From: Pipra filicauda
Taxonomy: Eukaryota; Chordata; Aves; Passeriformes; Pipridae
Direction: 5' to 3'
Assembly (NCBI RefSeq): GCF_003945595.2
Contig: NW_024104096.1
Coordinates: 4,335,501 to 4,399,500 of the forward strand
DNA: 64,000 nucleotides
Shown: positions 1-13,100 of the stretch, piece by piece
Layout of the letters: the number at the start of each line of letters is the position of its first letter
How positions within the stretch are numbered: the first letter of the stretch is position 1
Made by a program: the position numbers and the translations under genes
Notes under the pieces: model-generated
What the model was told of the DNA's origin: nothing
The model's database searches: none
Seen by the model: only the letters and a program-made list of their open reading frames with translations

Positions 1-1464
1 CATCCAATCTGTGCTGTGAGTGGTTCAGTAATTTTATGGAATAAATAGGATGCTTCATGGTGTACAAGAGAAAGGAACCAAAATAAGGCTGTGTGGCTAG
101 TTTGGTTCTTGTTACCTAAATCTTGATTGACACACAGAACTATTAAAATATTACTTTATTGTTCCAGATTTAAAACAAGCAATACTTAGAGCATAACTGC
201 TTGCTTATCTGCAAAGGATTTTAGATTATTAGATTCATGTACAGACTCCTAGCATTTAAATTACCAAGTGGTTGCCAAAGAAGGACTACTGACCTCTCTC
301 TGTGTTAGTCATTAGAAAGGAATTAGACACAAACTTCATCTAAGAGTTTCACAGACAGCTGCTGACAGAGGAAGAGATGAGACCCAATATTAGCCTTAGT
401 TCCCAGGGTGTGAACTGTAGGAATAAATTTCTCTGCCCCTATGATGCTAGCCTCTTGGTTATACCTTTATACCCTTGCTCCTTCCACAATTCAATCTCCT
501 TGGTCTTACATCTGCCATTCCAAGCCCACAGCAGCTGCACAAAAATCATTCTTATTGTTTGTGCTCTGGTCAGGATACATCAGTGCTGCATAGCCTCTGT
601 GGCTCTTCAGGCACAAAAGGCATGAAGGGGATGTGGGATGCAGGTTATACATTGCACAGTGAGCAGAAACCAAACTGAGTGGCTGCTCTTAAAGCCTGCA
701 CTTCATGATCCTGTTACACCCATATCCCAAGGCTGAAAAACAGTATGTCCACTATAATTTTAGGGTCTAACATGATTTGCAAGGATGGCATAGTAAAGCC
801 TTCAAATTAAATTCTTACATCTCCTATATTGAGCCTACTGCTATTTCTTAGTCAGTTTTGAAGTGCCTGGTCTTAAAATCCACTTGCTTCCACTTTCCCA
901 CCCATGTGGTGCCACATGGATTTAAAATCTCTTCCTTCAGCTCTACCAACTGCAATGACTTTGGTAAGTATGGTTTTAAAAAATCTTTTGTTTCATGAAA
1001 AATCATTTTATTTCATTTACATACTGCCATTTTTGGCATCTGAAGTGTCATACATTCATTGTGCTGTTGATGAGTTAGTCCGCTTTTCTGTCATGTAGTA
1101 TAATACCTTCTATGTCACCAACATCAATCAGTTAATTAATTTTTTTAAAAATCACATTCATATTACAGGATTCATTGTATCCTAGAATGAGGACTTGTTT
1201 TGCATGAGAAAACATCTGTCCAACATTCATTTGGAGCTTGAAAACAGGAAATTCTAACAGAAATATGACTTACTAAACTTTTTCTGCTTCGGCTGTCTCA
1301 AGGAAAGTACTACAGTTCTTATGGCATCACTCAATCTAAAAATAGTAACCTGTTATCTGTTCATAGCCAGTAATGATCATCTGTGATCACTAACCTTGCT
1401 TTTCAGTGCGAGTGCTGACTTGGCCACGGACCAGTATGTTCATAGTAGCATCACTGTTTAAACT

Positions 1465-1475
1465 GGGGGGGGGGG
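1465..1475 (+). repeat. G11 run
   Basis: Eleven consecutive G bases in AT-rich desert. Length may vary or be misread. Confidence 0.85.
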
Positions 1476-4077
1476 AAATCTGTTTGTCGAGTGCCCATGT
1501 TTGACATAGCCTTTAGTTTAGTAGCTATTTTAAGTTCAAGGAGCTCCTACATGTTGAAAAATTTGGAAAGGGATAAATGAAACCATTTGCTATATGGCTG
1601 CCTTCTACCAATAAATTTCTGGATACTGGAATCATTGCTGGCAGGTCAGCGTGCATCTTGCTTACAGACGTGCAGTTAGCCCACTTTTCCATGTGGTAGG
1701 TAACTTTCTGTGTGCTTTGCAGATCATAATATTAAAATTTAATGGGCTGATTCTGAGAAGGTGGGAGTGTTTTTATGAGATATATATATATCAAAGTTGT
1801 TGGGTGTTTTTTTAATTCTTACATACATAATTTGGAGATACCTATCAGTTACCTTTTTTCTAAGAGAGGAAGATAGTAGTTACCTATTGTGGATGTAGAA
1901 AAGGCAGTGGTTTATTAACCAAGTTTTCAGCACTTTTCTATAGAAGGATAAGGCATGGGTTACCTTTAGCAGGTCATCAGAATATGCAGTCAAAAATCCA
2001 TCTTCTGCAATGGTACAGCTGGTACAGCTGCCTCATATCAATCTTGTGGTAAATCTGACAGAAATCAAACTCAGAAATTGAAGAAGGGATTTTGCTGCAA
2101 GGCACAAGTGCATGCAGTTAATTTAATTATTTCAGGAAGCTCTGTATACTTTGTTCATTTCAAACCAAAATGCATAATGGTTGTATCTTTCAACTGCTTT
2201 TTGTACAATTAATTACAAGATGTTCTTGGCTTGCCTAGGTATCTGATAGGAATAATATGGTTGATCTTTGCTGAGTCAATTCTTTTCCTTCCAATAAATC
2301 TTAAAGACTGTTATGGGAGGATTTTTTTTTAGTAGGCCCTTTGTTATAGGAAACTCTACAGGGTGACGTTCTGTGCAGCTCGTTTATTTGATATGTATGT
2401 GAGAACATTTGAGACCATAAGTGCACTTATTAATGTGCAGATGGCACTCAGCTGTCTCTCCTATCACACCGGAAGGTTTAATCTCTTTCTTTCTTGTAGA
2501 ACCAGATCACTTGGTAGGCTAAAAGGCAAGTTGGACCAACCTCAATGGAGATAAAATGGAATTTGTGTGGATGGGGGGATGTTCCTGATGATGACTGCCG
2601 ACAGGGCAAATGTTCTCTCTGTTCTAAAGAAGTATGATATTTTCATCTGGCAAAAACAGTATGTTTTCTTGACTTTCTGTACCTCTTTCAGTATTATCAA
2701 CTTTCCTGCACAGGCCATTGAAATTTCTCATTCTATTCTAAAATCTGTGCAGAAGAGGGAAACCTAAAAGTTGTCAGAGTGGCCATGATTTTCTAAAACA
2801 TCTAAATGAAAAGTGAAACCTAAATTAAAAGTGAAATAACTTGAACATATAAGACCTTTTTAAGGCCCTCCATATTGCCATGAGGAAGGCTGAGAACTGC
2901 TGGAAGCACAGCAAATCATTGTTAAATGTATCTCAGTTCTTGAACTGACTCTTGTTTTGGATATCTAGTCAATTTTGAGCTAGAGCCATAAGTAACGTGT
3001 TTATATATATATTGCAAATCAAGAAAGGAATTACTGGAGTTGAAGGAAAAGCATGACAGAACAGGAAGCCCTTTTCCTACCTGGCCCACTCCTCCATTGC
3101 AAATAATCAGTTGATGATATGTGCAGTGAACAAAGAATCCACTGCATGAAAAACTGCAGCCTCCCGCAGTTATTGCTTTCCTCGCGCTTCCTGCCAGAAC
3201 AAGGGAATAGAAAGCTTTCAATTTGATGTTGATGTTATTTCCTTGAGTGGTTTTGTTAAAGTGCTGAACGTACAGTTTGTTTGCTAGCAACCTTTGGATT
3301 TACGAGTTGCCAGTCCTGGAGATGTTACTGTTTGTCATGCATTTTCCTCCCGATTTCCCTTCTTTATCCTCCTGCCTTCAAACCTTTTTAAAGTCTTTGC
3401 ATTGCTGATACTGGCTCTGATGCTAACTGGTAGTAATAGAGTGCTGTGCAGCTGTGGCACCGTAGCTTCCCTCTGGATAATGCTGACCGCAGACTTAGCA
3501 GCATGTGCCAGCTCAGCACATCTTGATAACTCATAATCCCTACCATAGGTTTTTATAGTTTGTCTGGTCTACTGTAAATCTCTAACTCACTGTCATCGAC
3601 AGAGCTCCTGACCTGATTCATAGACACCAGGAATTAAGCTCCTGTCACACTCTGTTAGAAGATGACACCATTTATGGTGTGATATTATACAAACAAAAAT
3701 AGATGCTCTTGAATATAGTAAATCATGGAACAGTGTCAAAGGTCATGCTATTATTTTGAATCTTGTTAATTAAGCCAAGTAAATAAAAAGATGGAGGAAA
3801 AAAAAGAAAATACAGAAAAATAAACCCGTGCACTAGCCAGCATGCTGAAGTACAGGCAGGTTAACTTATCTTTTCTACCAACATCGGTAATTTGGGGCAA
3901 TTTAGTGTGTAATAAGAAAAACATGTACATTGCTAAAAAGAAATAATTCTGTGGGGGTTTTTCCCCTCTGTCTTGCTGTGAATGTATAAGAGGGTCCTCA
4001 GTCCTATGGCAGTTTGCACTGGTTCTCAGCCACAGGAAGATTCTGTCCCTCTAAGGAAAAAGGACCTTGAAAGAATT

Positions 4078-4101
4078 AAAAAAAAGAAAGAAAGAAAGAA
4101 A
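4078..4101 (+). repeat. A-rich (GAAA)n microsatellite
   Basis: A-run followed by four AAAG-type units in noncoding desert. Confidence 0.85.
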
Positions 4102-4687
4102 TTAAATCACTTCTGACGCTTTGACACAGCAGAAATTATATAGGTTGTGCTGTAAAAAGGAGCCCAGTCCAATTCTGTCTACTTCCTCATTAAAGATCAA
4201 TTTGTCTGGTAACGAGGACTCCTAGACAGGGTACCAAAATACCAGAATTTTATTCTAGATCAAACCCTGGCTTTTTATGGGACTTTTGTACTGAGGCTTC
4301 ACTTGTGCTTTTGATTTTTACTGCATCATCATTTAATTCTGGTCCATTCCTAGTGTAAGGTCCCAGGAGAATGCTCACTGCAGCTGGCCTAGTGGATCTC
4401 TGATTGCAGGTGGAGAATCAGGATGCTGCAATAAAATGAACTTGATCTTTGGTGGCTCTACATAAGACTGAATGATCAAGTTGCTTTGAAAAAAACATGT
4501 AAAAGTGCACGACCTAACTTTTATTCAATCATTCAAAACTTTTTGGCCTTGTAACACAAACAAATATAGACATTTTCAGTGGAGAAAGTAAAGTGTTTTG
4601 AATAGATGCGGGATATAATAAGACCTTGATCTTCATGGAAATATTTTTGCCAACATGAAACAATTTGATAATTAGTAGGTTTCTTGA

Positions 4688-4765
4688 TGTGGTGGTTTGG
4701 GCTCGGCTCCGGGGGAAACTAACCATCTTCATCTCCGGGAGAAAAGAACGAGTAAACCCACGACA
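4688..4765. mobile_element. 78-bp inverted-repeat element with 5-bp target duplication
   Basis: A GC-rich 78-bp insert has TGTGGTGGTTTGGGCTCG at one end and, read from the other end, TGTCGTGGGTTTACTCG, which is an imperfect terminal inverted repeat of about 17 bp. It is bounded by a perfect CTTGA duplication (4683-4687 and 4766-4770). Inside, CTCCGGGGGAAA (4707-4718) and CTCCGGGAGAAA (4733-4744) form a 12-bp direct repeat with one mismatch. The TGT...ACA ends are LTR-like, but 78 bp is far shorter than a normal LTR. It is either an internally deleted LTR or a miniature inverted-repeat element. No coding capacity. Confidence 0.65.
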
Positions 4766-7700
4766 CTTGATTTCGTAAGACTAACTAAACAATTTCTTGG
4801 TATACAAACATGATTCAATAAAAGAGACCTTGTTTGAGGGAATACAAGTTTCTTTCTGAGAATTATACAGATTCCTAGTTTGCATTTTTTGGTAAATGGT
4901 GATGAAACTGTAACTGCTCCTCCAGCTGTATTTTCCTGAAAAAATATGTCTGATTGACCCAGTTATCACAAGATGCTCAGAAATGTATTATTATTTCAGA
5001 CAGCTCCCAATCCCCCTAACTCAATTGTCTTCATGATCAAATTTCCAAATTGTGAAAATCTGATGAGTAAAAATATGTGAAATTGCAAAATGATCACAGA
5101 GAGATGGAATAATATTGTATTTGTAAGAGAGGAAACTGCACAAAGACCAAGTTACACTACATCTGTTGCATGTAACTCTTTTGACTGTATAACTAGCTGT
5201 CATCTGAAAACTGGTTTGTGAAGCAAGTTAGTCATTTTAGTTCATGTGCAGAGGAGCTGGCAGAGAAGGGAGCAAATACCTCATGGTACTACCTATTCTC
5301 CTTCAGGCAAGTTCAGTGTAATTAGTAAGGACTGAACAGGCCCACACAAGCTCCTTGGAAGACTTTTCCCCTTTTGACTGTGATAGAAGGGCACTGACAC
5401 ACAGAACAGTGAACACTGTGTCTTCCCCTGTCTATTGTGTTGTCAGTCTAGGATTTCAGTTCCTATGGATGATGATTTAGCTTCTTTCGTTCTTATTAAG
5501 TTCACTTGAGAAGGTTTAGTTTGCACTTTGAATTGTAGAGGTATATCTTGTCATTAAAATAACTTTACTGAAAATTTGACCCCATTTGACTTCTTAGACA
5601 TATTTTTCCTCTAATAGTGTCGAGATTAGATGATGTAACATTTTAATTTGTCATAGATATGGCCTGACAATATCTACAAAATCAAAACACTTAACAGCAT
5701 AATTCAGTATTCTAATTCAGTGGCTTATCTGTGCTGTGATAGGTATGATCTATAACACTTCTATCTATATCTCTAAGGCAAATTGGTGCCAACTGACGGT
5801 GCTAAGGGGACATGGAAGGAAAGACAGCCACTTCTCTGGTATGCATTTCTTCTAGCCTTAGGATACAGCAGACCTCTGTGTGAACTCTCTAGTGCTCTGA
5901 CTGCACTGATCGGAAAGAAGATCCAGCAGTTCCTCACCCCGAAGCTGTGCTGAATTTGCTACAGGTTGCTTATTCCAGGGCAGTCAGGGATAACCTGACT
6001 GCTGCAAAGGTACCATTGCCTGGATTCCTGGGTAGCCATGTTTCATGTCTTGATAGCAAAATCCCTCAGATTGGATTCCTCTAGCGCTGACAAATGCGGG
6101 ATTTCTAACATATCTCCACAGAAGGGTAAATCTCAGTTTCTCTAGAAATCTACTGATAAGGATTGTGCCTCAGCTTGGGTCTTTTGAGTTCCCTGCAGGA
6201 ATGACCAACCTATTGGGACAGGATGGGACAAAAATGTAGATAATTTGTATCCTGTTGTATCCACAATCCTAAACCATTTTAGCCATAACACAGGCAACTG
6301 TTAGAATTGATAGATCCTGATTTCTTCAATAGAAAATGCCTATGGACTACTTGTTAACCTGTCAGCTGGCTAAATGCTAAAGCTCTGTCACTACTTTAGC
6401 AACGTCATTGCATGTCTTATCTTTATTGTAGAAACAAATTAATGAAAATTATATAGATTAAGGAAGGCAATAATCAGATCCAGTTCTCTTCTGTAATAGA
6501 GAAGCTATCCAACAATGATAATTTCCAAATTCCAGTGTGTTTTTCTGTGCTTTCTAATTTGATATTTCAGTGTGCTGTCAAGTGAAATTAATTGCAACTA
6601 ATTAAAAATGATCTAGTTAGGACAATTGGACAATAGTGCCCTGGAGATTGTTTCATTCCCAGAGGTTTTAGTGACTTGCTGCTGCACTGGTTCAAGTCTT
6701 CAGAAGGGTGCTATACATCATAATGTCATTTTACATTGTTATTTCTCTGAAAGCAGCAATTTAAAAGAGTCTCCAGTGAACCTTGGGCAACTTTGCACTA
6801 AAAAGAAAAATGTTACTGTTCAAGATCTGTAAAATATAAAATATAGATTCAAAGAAATCACTTGACATGAATAGTAACTTTAAATTTGTGCCATTATTTG
6901 CATGTAATATGTAATGTTGTAGTAAAAGGCTAACAAAGCATTTAGGCTGCTCCGAGGCTCATTGATTTTTCTGCACCTTTGTTCAAACTAGGTCAAAACC
7001 AATGTTGGTCTTATTTTATCACACACGTTTTTCTCACATTTGAGACCTATGTCCTAAAGTGATATAACACAGTTCAAGCCCACAACATATTGTGGCCTAC
7101 AACATCTATTTAGAGAAAAGCAATACTCTTGTTTTGGTTTAAATTACCCTAACCAAGCAGCTGACTAATGTGAACTAAACTTCATAATATACTGAGGTCC
7201 CATTTTTGAGTAACTTGGGTGAACTGAGGGCTTAATGGAATAAGGCTTGCTTTCATGTTAGGGTGAAAGACGGTTATTTAAAGAATTATGAAAATGAACA
7301 TTGTAACCAGTGCAAACGTGTTAATGTGGTTAAACAGCTCATTTGATATTCTGCCTCACCACTATAAGCAGAAACATAAAGCCTACTAAAATTAGATTTT
7401 GTCCCAAGTCCCAAAGCTACAAATCTTCCTGTCTCTGCAACCCATACTTAGCAAACTTTATTCTGTGAAGAAATAGAGATGCAGAATTGGGGATCAGTAT
7501 AGTTCTCAAAGAGGGAAAACATAAGTGAGAGGCTATTTTTAGACAGTGATGAGGTTTTTAAACAAACCATATATTGTCCTGACATTTCACATCATTTCTC
7601 CACTGTGAAACGTGTTCTATCATAGAAACCACCTTTTTCTGTAGAGTGTGATCCTTTCTCCCACTACAGCATATCTGGAACATCATCTCCTCTCAACGCA

Positions 7701-8824
7701 TTTTGCTTTTCTTTATTTATCTGATTTCTGAACAGGAACATCAATCAGTCTTTGAATAGGTTTGATTCAACACTGTGTTATTTCATTTTTACACAGCCAT
7801 AATAGCACAAAAATCAATGGAGTTGTACTGACATACAAATGGAGTAATGTATTGGCAGATCAGACCTATTGAATCTGTTTTGCTCACAAGACCATTAAAA
7901 TTGGTTTTAAAAAACTTCAGCAGTGAGATAAGTAGTTTGTTTTTATACATATAATTCATCCTGTGTTCTGATATTTGTGCTCATACTAATGGGAAAGTGA
8001 GGGGATTCTTGACTTTCTTGTCAAGAAACTTTTGAAGAAAGTGTGTTTTTCTTTGTGTATTTCTTTGTACAGCAGTAATCTCTGTCTCTTCCACAGACTG
8101 GGAACTGATCACATACACATATATTAATGGATAAACTACAGAACCAAAAAAGCAGAGGCAAAATGCTGGTCCCACTACAGTCAGTTGGAGTTTTACCTCC
8201 AACTTTGCTGGAATTATGAATTTATCCCAGGGATCTTTTTTCTTTATTTGTCCTAACTCGTCCACACTAACCAGCATACAGAAGTACATGATTCCATGTA
8301 AGCATGGCATTATTATCTTCTTCATTAGATCAACACAAATCTCAGCATTTCTCTGGGACTATCCCAATATCTTCTTGCTAAATGCAAAGTGAGATTAAGC
8401 AGACTTTACTTGCAGTATGTTCTGTGCATGCTGAAACTCAAGCTTTGGCAGGCTTCAAGAGAGAGGGTTCCAGAGAGAGTCAGTAGGAATGTTTTGTCCA
8501 TCAGGATGTTTGAATCGGACAATAAAAGCACTCCAGGCAGTTGTAAGTTATAACCACTAAAAGATACAGAAAAAAGGCAGTCTCAGAGATAACTGAATCT
8601 GAAACAATATACTTTTGTTGGAAGATAACTCATGTCACTGCTGCTACAGTTGGTTTTTAAAAAGTAATCTTTTTCTATTCAAGGTGGGGAAGAAAATCTC
8701 TAAAACAAATAAATGACTGGGTGAGACTTAAAGAAGCCTCACATGCATTAGCCTTTATTTTGTTGATAGATATGTTTTGCTCAGAGTGCTGGTAAGAGAT
8801 CATAGAGTTAAAGGGGGAATGAGT

Positions 8825-8913
8825 ACTCTCTCTCTCTGCTTCTCTCTCCTCCTGTCCTCCTTGTCCTCTTCCTCCCTTCCCCCTTTTTTCTTCCCCCCAT
8901 CTCTCTCTCTCTG
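8825..8913 (+). repeat. Polypyrimidine tract (CT-rich)
   Basis: About 90 bp is almost wholly C and T, with (CT)n runs at both ends. Mirror-symmetric CT tracts can form triplex DNA. The open frames through it are low-complexity and are not genes. Confidence 0.85.
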
Positions 8914-9839
8914 TTCAAATTTTGAACTTGATTCAGGCTGTGGTCTGATGTTGACTGCAGAAACTGCTTTCCTACCTTAAGACAAAACTCCTGCTGGTTT
9001 AACCTCTTCCCTTGCCAAAGGTTATTGGCCCCACAGCACTGCAAAATTGAGTGGATTACTTCTAACAGTCTTCTATGGTAGGTTGAACTGCCTTGGCTGA
9101 CTTTCCAATGAAGTGGGTGAGGATCACTCATGTGCCCACTCTGCTTGCTTTGCAGGATGCTGTGGAGACCAGCACAAAGCTAGAGGCCCAGCCACCTCTG
9201 CTGTGAATACCTGAATGCATCCTTAGTGTGGTCCTAAGGAAAATGAACAATTTTTATGTATAGTTTATTACTAAGGTCTCTTTGTGACACTACTTCCATA
9301 CCCATCCTGAAAGAACAGCTCAGGATCTCCTTGATTTTAACCCACTCTATCTGGCTGTCTCTGATGGAACAGGCAGTGGGGGGAAAAACTCTAAAAAATT
9401 AAATCTCTTAGACCCAGCTCCCATTTACTGAACTTAAGGGGAGTTTAGCTGAATAAAGATAGCACAGCTTGATTTGTATTATGATGTTTCAGAATGTCTT
9501 ATGGTATTTCAGAGTCATTAAGATAAGTCATTAGAATAGTTTTACATAATTTTGTATACTACATATTCCGATGTAGAGACAGACACACAGAGATTGGATA
9601 GTCAGTATATATGAGACATTTCTATAACTTTAATTAATGAAAATAATAGCAAAATGGTAGCACAGAGTCCTGTTCTTTCAACTTCTCAGTGTAAACCTTC
9701 TGGTTTTGTATTCTGGCAAACCAGTAAACAGAAATCTGATTTTTGCAAACATTTTAAGGGCTCTGTTCCATGAACTACAACACCTGGTGTATCTCAGCTC
9801 TGAGTGTAATTTAAACAAACAGGCCATGTAACACATCTC

Positions 9840-10100
9840 TCTCTCAGTCAAATAAAGCAGACTTGGTGTGCTGCCAATTCTGCTCTCATTTATTTGCTAA
9901 CCCCGGGTTTTATTTATTCCCTGAATCATCAAACATGTTGCAGAGAGTGACGGGAGCAGACAATATCACATCAAATAGCTATATAATAATGTAAATAAAA
10001 TATGGTAAATCATTAGGTACATTATTTGCCTGTTTTTAATTGCCCCAGTTCATTTTGTGCACTTGAACCAAAAGTATAGTAAATGAAAAAGCTTTTTATG
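9840..10100. promoter_or_regulatory. Possible conserved noncoding element
   Basis: Sequence with ATCAAATAG, AATCATTAGG, TTTAATTGCC and similar homeodomain-type cores, repeat-free, in the downstream desert. Weak candidate based on appearance only. Confidence 0.15.
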
Positions 10101-13100
10101 CTGAGCAAAGTTAGAAAGAATATACCCATTGGATACTGATGTCCTGTTATTTAGATCAAGTGAAAAATACCTTTAACAAAAAAATACACCTGGATGTAAT
10201 ACAAAATATCCCACAAAATTTGTTTATTATTGTCTGTGACAGAGTCTCTGACTTCAATGACTCAGGGATCAGCCCAGTACTGCCTGGCTGTGGGATACTG
10301 TCCTGTAAACAGTAACGGATGTGAGGATCTGTGAAATGCTGAAATGTTTTCCAGTGTTGAGTTACAGTTACTGAGAGGATTTCTGTGATCAGAGGAAGAG
10401 AGGAACGAAGGGGGAAAGAGGGGATGAAAGCAATATTTTGAAGTTAAGAAGTGTGAAGGAGATCACTCTCGGTTCCCACAGGGGCAAAGAATTTATGGTC
10501 AACAAACCATTGTGTGGATTATATATGCAGAACAAGTGTGTAGGTGACAAAGCCTTGCGTTTGTTTAAGATTTCTGTTTTAATAAGATTTGTCTAGCAGA
10601 GGTCTAGCTCAACTTTACATCAGATTGTTTTCCACTAGAGAGTTGATTTAAACCCTCACCAGACGAAGGGTAGGAGCTGACAGGTCAGTTGCTTCTAAAG
10701 CTAACTATCAAAAAAGAGGAATTACAATATTTATATCTGTAGTATGCTGTTGAAATACATTTCTGAAAACTGATTCCAAGAAGAGTCTTCAAGAGCAGCA
10801 CACAAATAATGAAGAGAAATTGATGGCCTGAAGACTTTTGTGTACATTTTCTGACTATAAAGTTCACCAAACACTCACTTTCTTCTGTTTATTAGTTGGC
10901 TGGTCCTGATAGGTTAACATGGGAAGAGAAAACTCTACAGTACTTACAGTTGTGCCTTGACCACGTAATTGGAAAAGTAAATGGTTTCCCTATGATCAGT
11001 TGCAATCTGTGCCAAAATGACTGAACTCCATTCAAAAACCCCTTCTCATGAGTCATTTTGTGGCAATGCTTGTTAAGAGATGGCAAAATACCAGGAATAA
11101 AATGATCAGCACACCTCAGGCTGCTAATAGTAACAAAAAAAGCTTTTCCTACTATGAAGCCAGCTCCTCTCTAGAGTCTTCACACTTACATGAGCTTCCT
11201 ATGCAAGAGTAAGTCAGATTCAGGCCATTTTTTTTTTCTTTAAAAATGTACAAGACCCTGATCAATTTATCTCCTGTCCTAAAACGTAAAGGAGTGCTTA
11301 AGTTTCCAGTTTATTAGCTAGTCCCAGTTTCCTTTAGCATATTTCCCTTAGAGAAAGAATGTCTGCAATATTTTGCATCTGAAAAAGAATGAATGGCAAG
11401 GCATGGTTGCAAAGGCTGGAATTCAAGAATCATTGGCCTCACTACTGAAAGCCATGAATCACTAGCTTGACTGTTCCAGGTCCAGCTCTGGACACCCCTC
11501 TGCCTCCTAAACCCATCACAATATATTAATTTGTACTGCAGCTACTCATGCATTGTGCAATACATTCTTTATTGCTCTCTTCTATTCATGCATTGTGCTC
11601 AAAAGACACAGCAGATTTTTTCCTGATTTTCTAAAAAAGCAGCAGAGGGCTGTGATTCCTCTCAAATTTGAATCGAGTACATGTTAGAGAAAACAATTAT
11701 TTCTCATCTTCAGTGTAACAGTTAGTTCTCCAGCTATTTCAATAACCATACTGAGTAGGAGAGTATATCCCTTTATTTCTGAGGATTTAGTTCCTTCCTC
11801 TATTATGTGGGCTGGGCGAAGAGCATGGCCCTAAGTAGTCTTCATGTGATTTATTCTACATTGACAACCACTTAAGTGGAGGCAAAGCTAGACCCAAAAG
11901 GCACAAAGTGATGAAAGCTGGAACTGAAAAATAGCATGACAGTCAAAATTACTGAGTTTCACACAGCCCTTGCTCTGACCATGTTAGAAAATTCTTGGTC
12001 TAAAAGGATCCCAAAAAGCCCTCTGGAAACACAATCCCATGACTTATATGCTCTCCTTAAAGGCTTTTTTCTTTCCCTCTACAAAATGACATTGAAAAAA
12101 ACCTTGTGGACTTCACTACTTGCTGTAATTTGACAGCTTTTAGTCAAAATATTTTCCATTTACAAGAGAAGGATTTATATCCCAACCAAAGTTGAATGCC
12201 CTAACATCTGCAAGTCAGACTGAGCTGGTTGTGGTTGCATCATAGGCTAGATGGTCCCACAGAAGTGGAACATCTCTATGACAGGGGATGGGAAGGGGTA
12301 TGGAGGAGATGTACTACTCCAGGAACTTCATGATGATGATGAGATGTCTCTTAATGAACCAAGGCTTTTGTGTTTGCCTAGTTCACTAGACTGGGTCAAA
12401 GACTGAAAAGTGCATTACCTGCTGCAGGGGAGGACAGGAGGAACTGATTCTGGTCTTGGGTATGCTATGATTGTTCAAAAGCAAACAAAGCACTACCCTT
12501 TCCTTCCCAGCAGCAACCCTATGTTGATTCATAAAGGCCAGATGCTATCTGATCTTCCCACTGGGATTCAGTTAAGAATGCAGAGCCCGAACGCTCAAGT
12601 TCCCTCTGAGTATTATATAAAACCAAAAGTTAACTGAGCTGCTAAGAGGAGCATGCATCACACACATAAATAAAACTTGTTTGATGACAAAGGCATTGCT
12701 TTGATGGTTGTTTTTCAGAGTAGAATTTCACGTTAAAATGAAGAGCTAGGGAATGTCCATATAAGCTCAAAAGTGTTTTTAAGATAGCTATTGCTAATCC
12801 ATTGAAGCCAATCAGTTTGTGTATTCAAGACCCTTTTATAATCCAAGCGGTACTAAAAAAGTGTTTCCAGAGTTTTCCAGCTCCACTGTCAACAGCTCAG
12901 AAATGGGTCACCATGCATGTGCTTTCATAATCTTCTTTGTGTATGAAGATTCAATAATAAACTGATTTTTTTTCCTCTGGCATTCAGAATGAAGGGAAAA
13001 AAAAGGAAAAAACCAAGGAGCACAGGTAGGCCTTTTCTAAAATAAAAAATCAAAAGTAATTCACCTTATTGCAAAAGTTGGCTAACACTACAAAAACCTG

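Larger units (their letters stand above)
1..4682. other. Gene-less AT-rich desert
   Basis: Apart from the G11 run and a short GAAA microsatellite I see no gene, RNA or recognisable transposon. The open frames here are short, not family-like, and consistent with chance. Confidence 0.6.

Noticed and set aside
8777..9131. Frames through the CT-rich tract
   Set aside because: Low-complexity Ser/Leu or Arg/Glu translations of a polypyrimidine tract.
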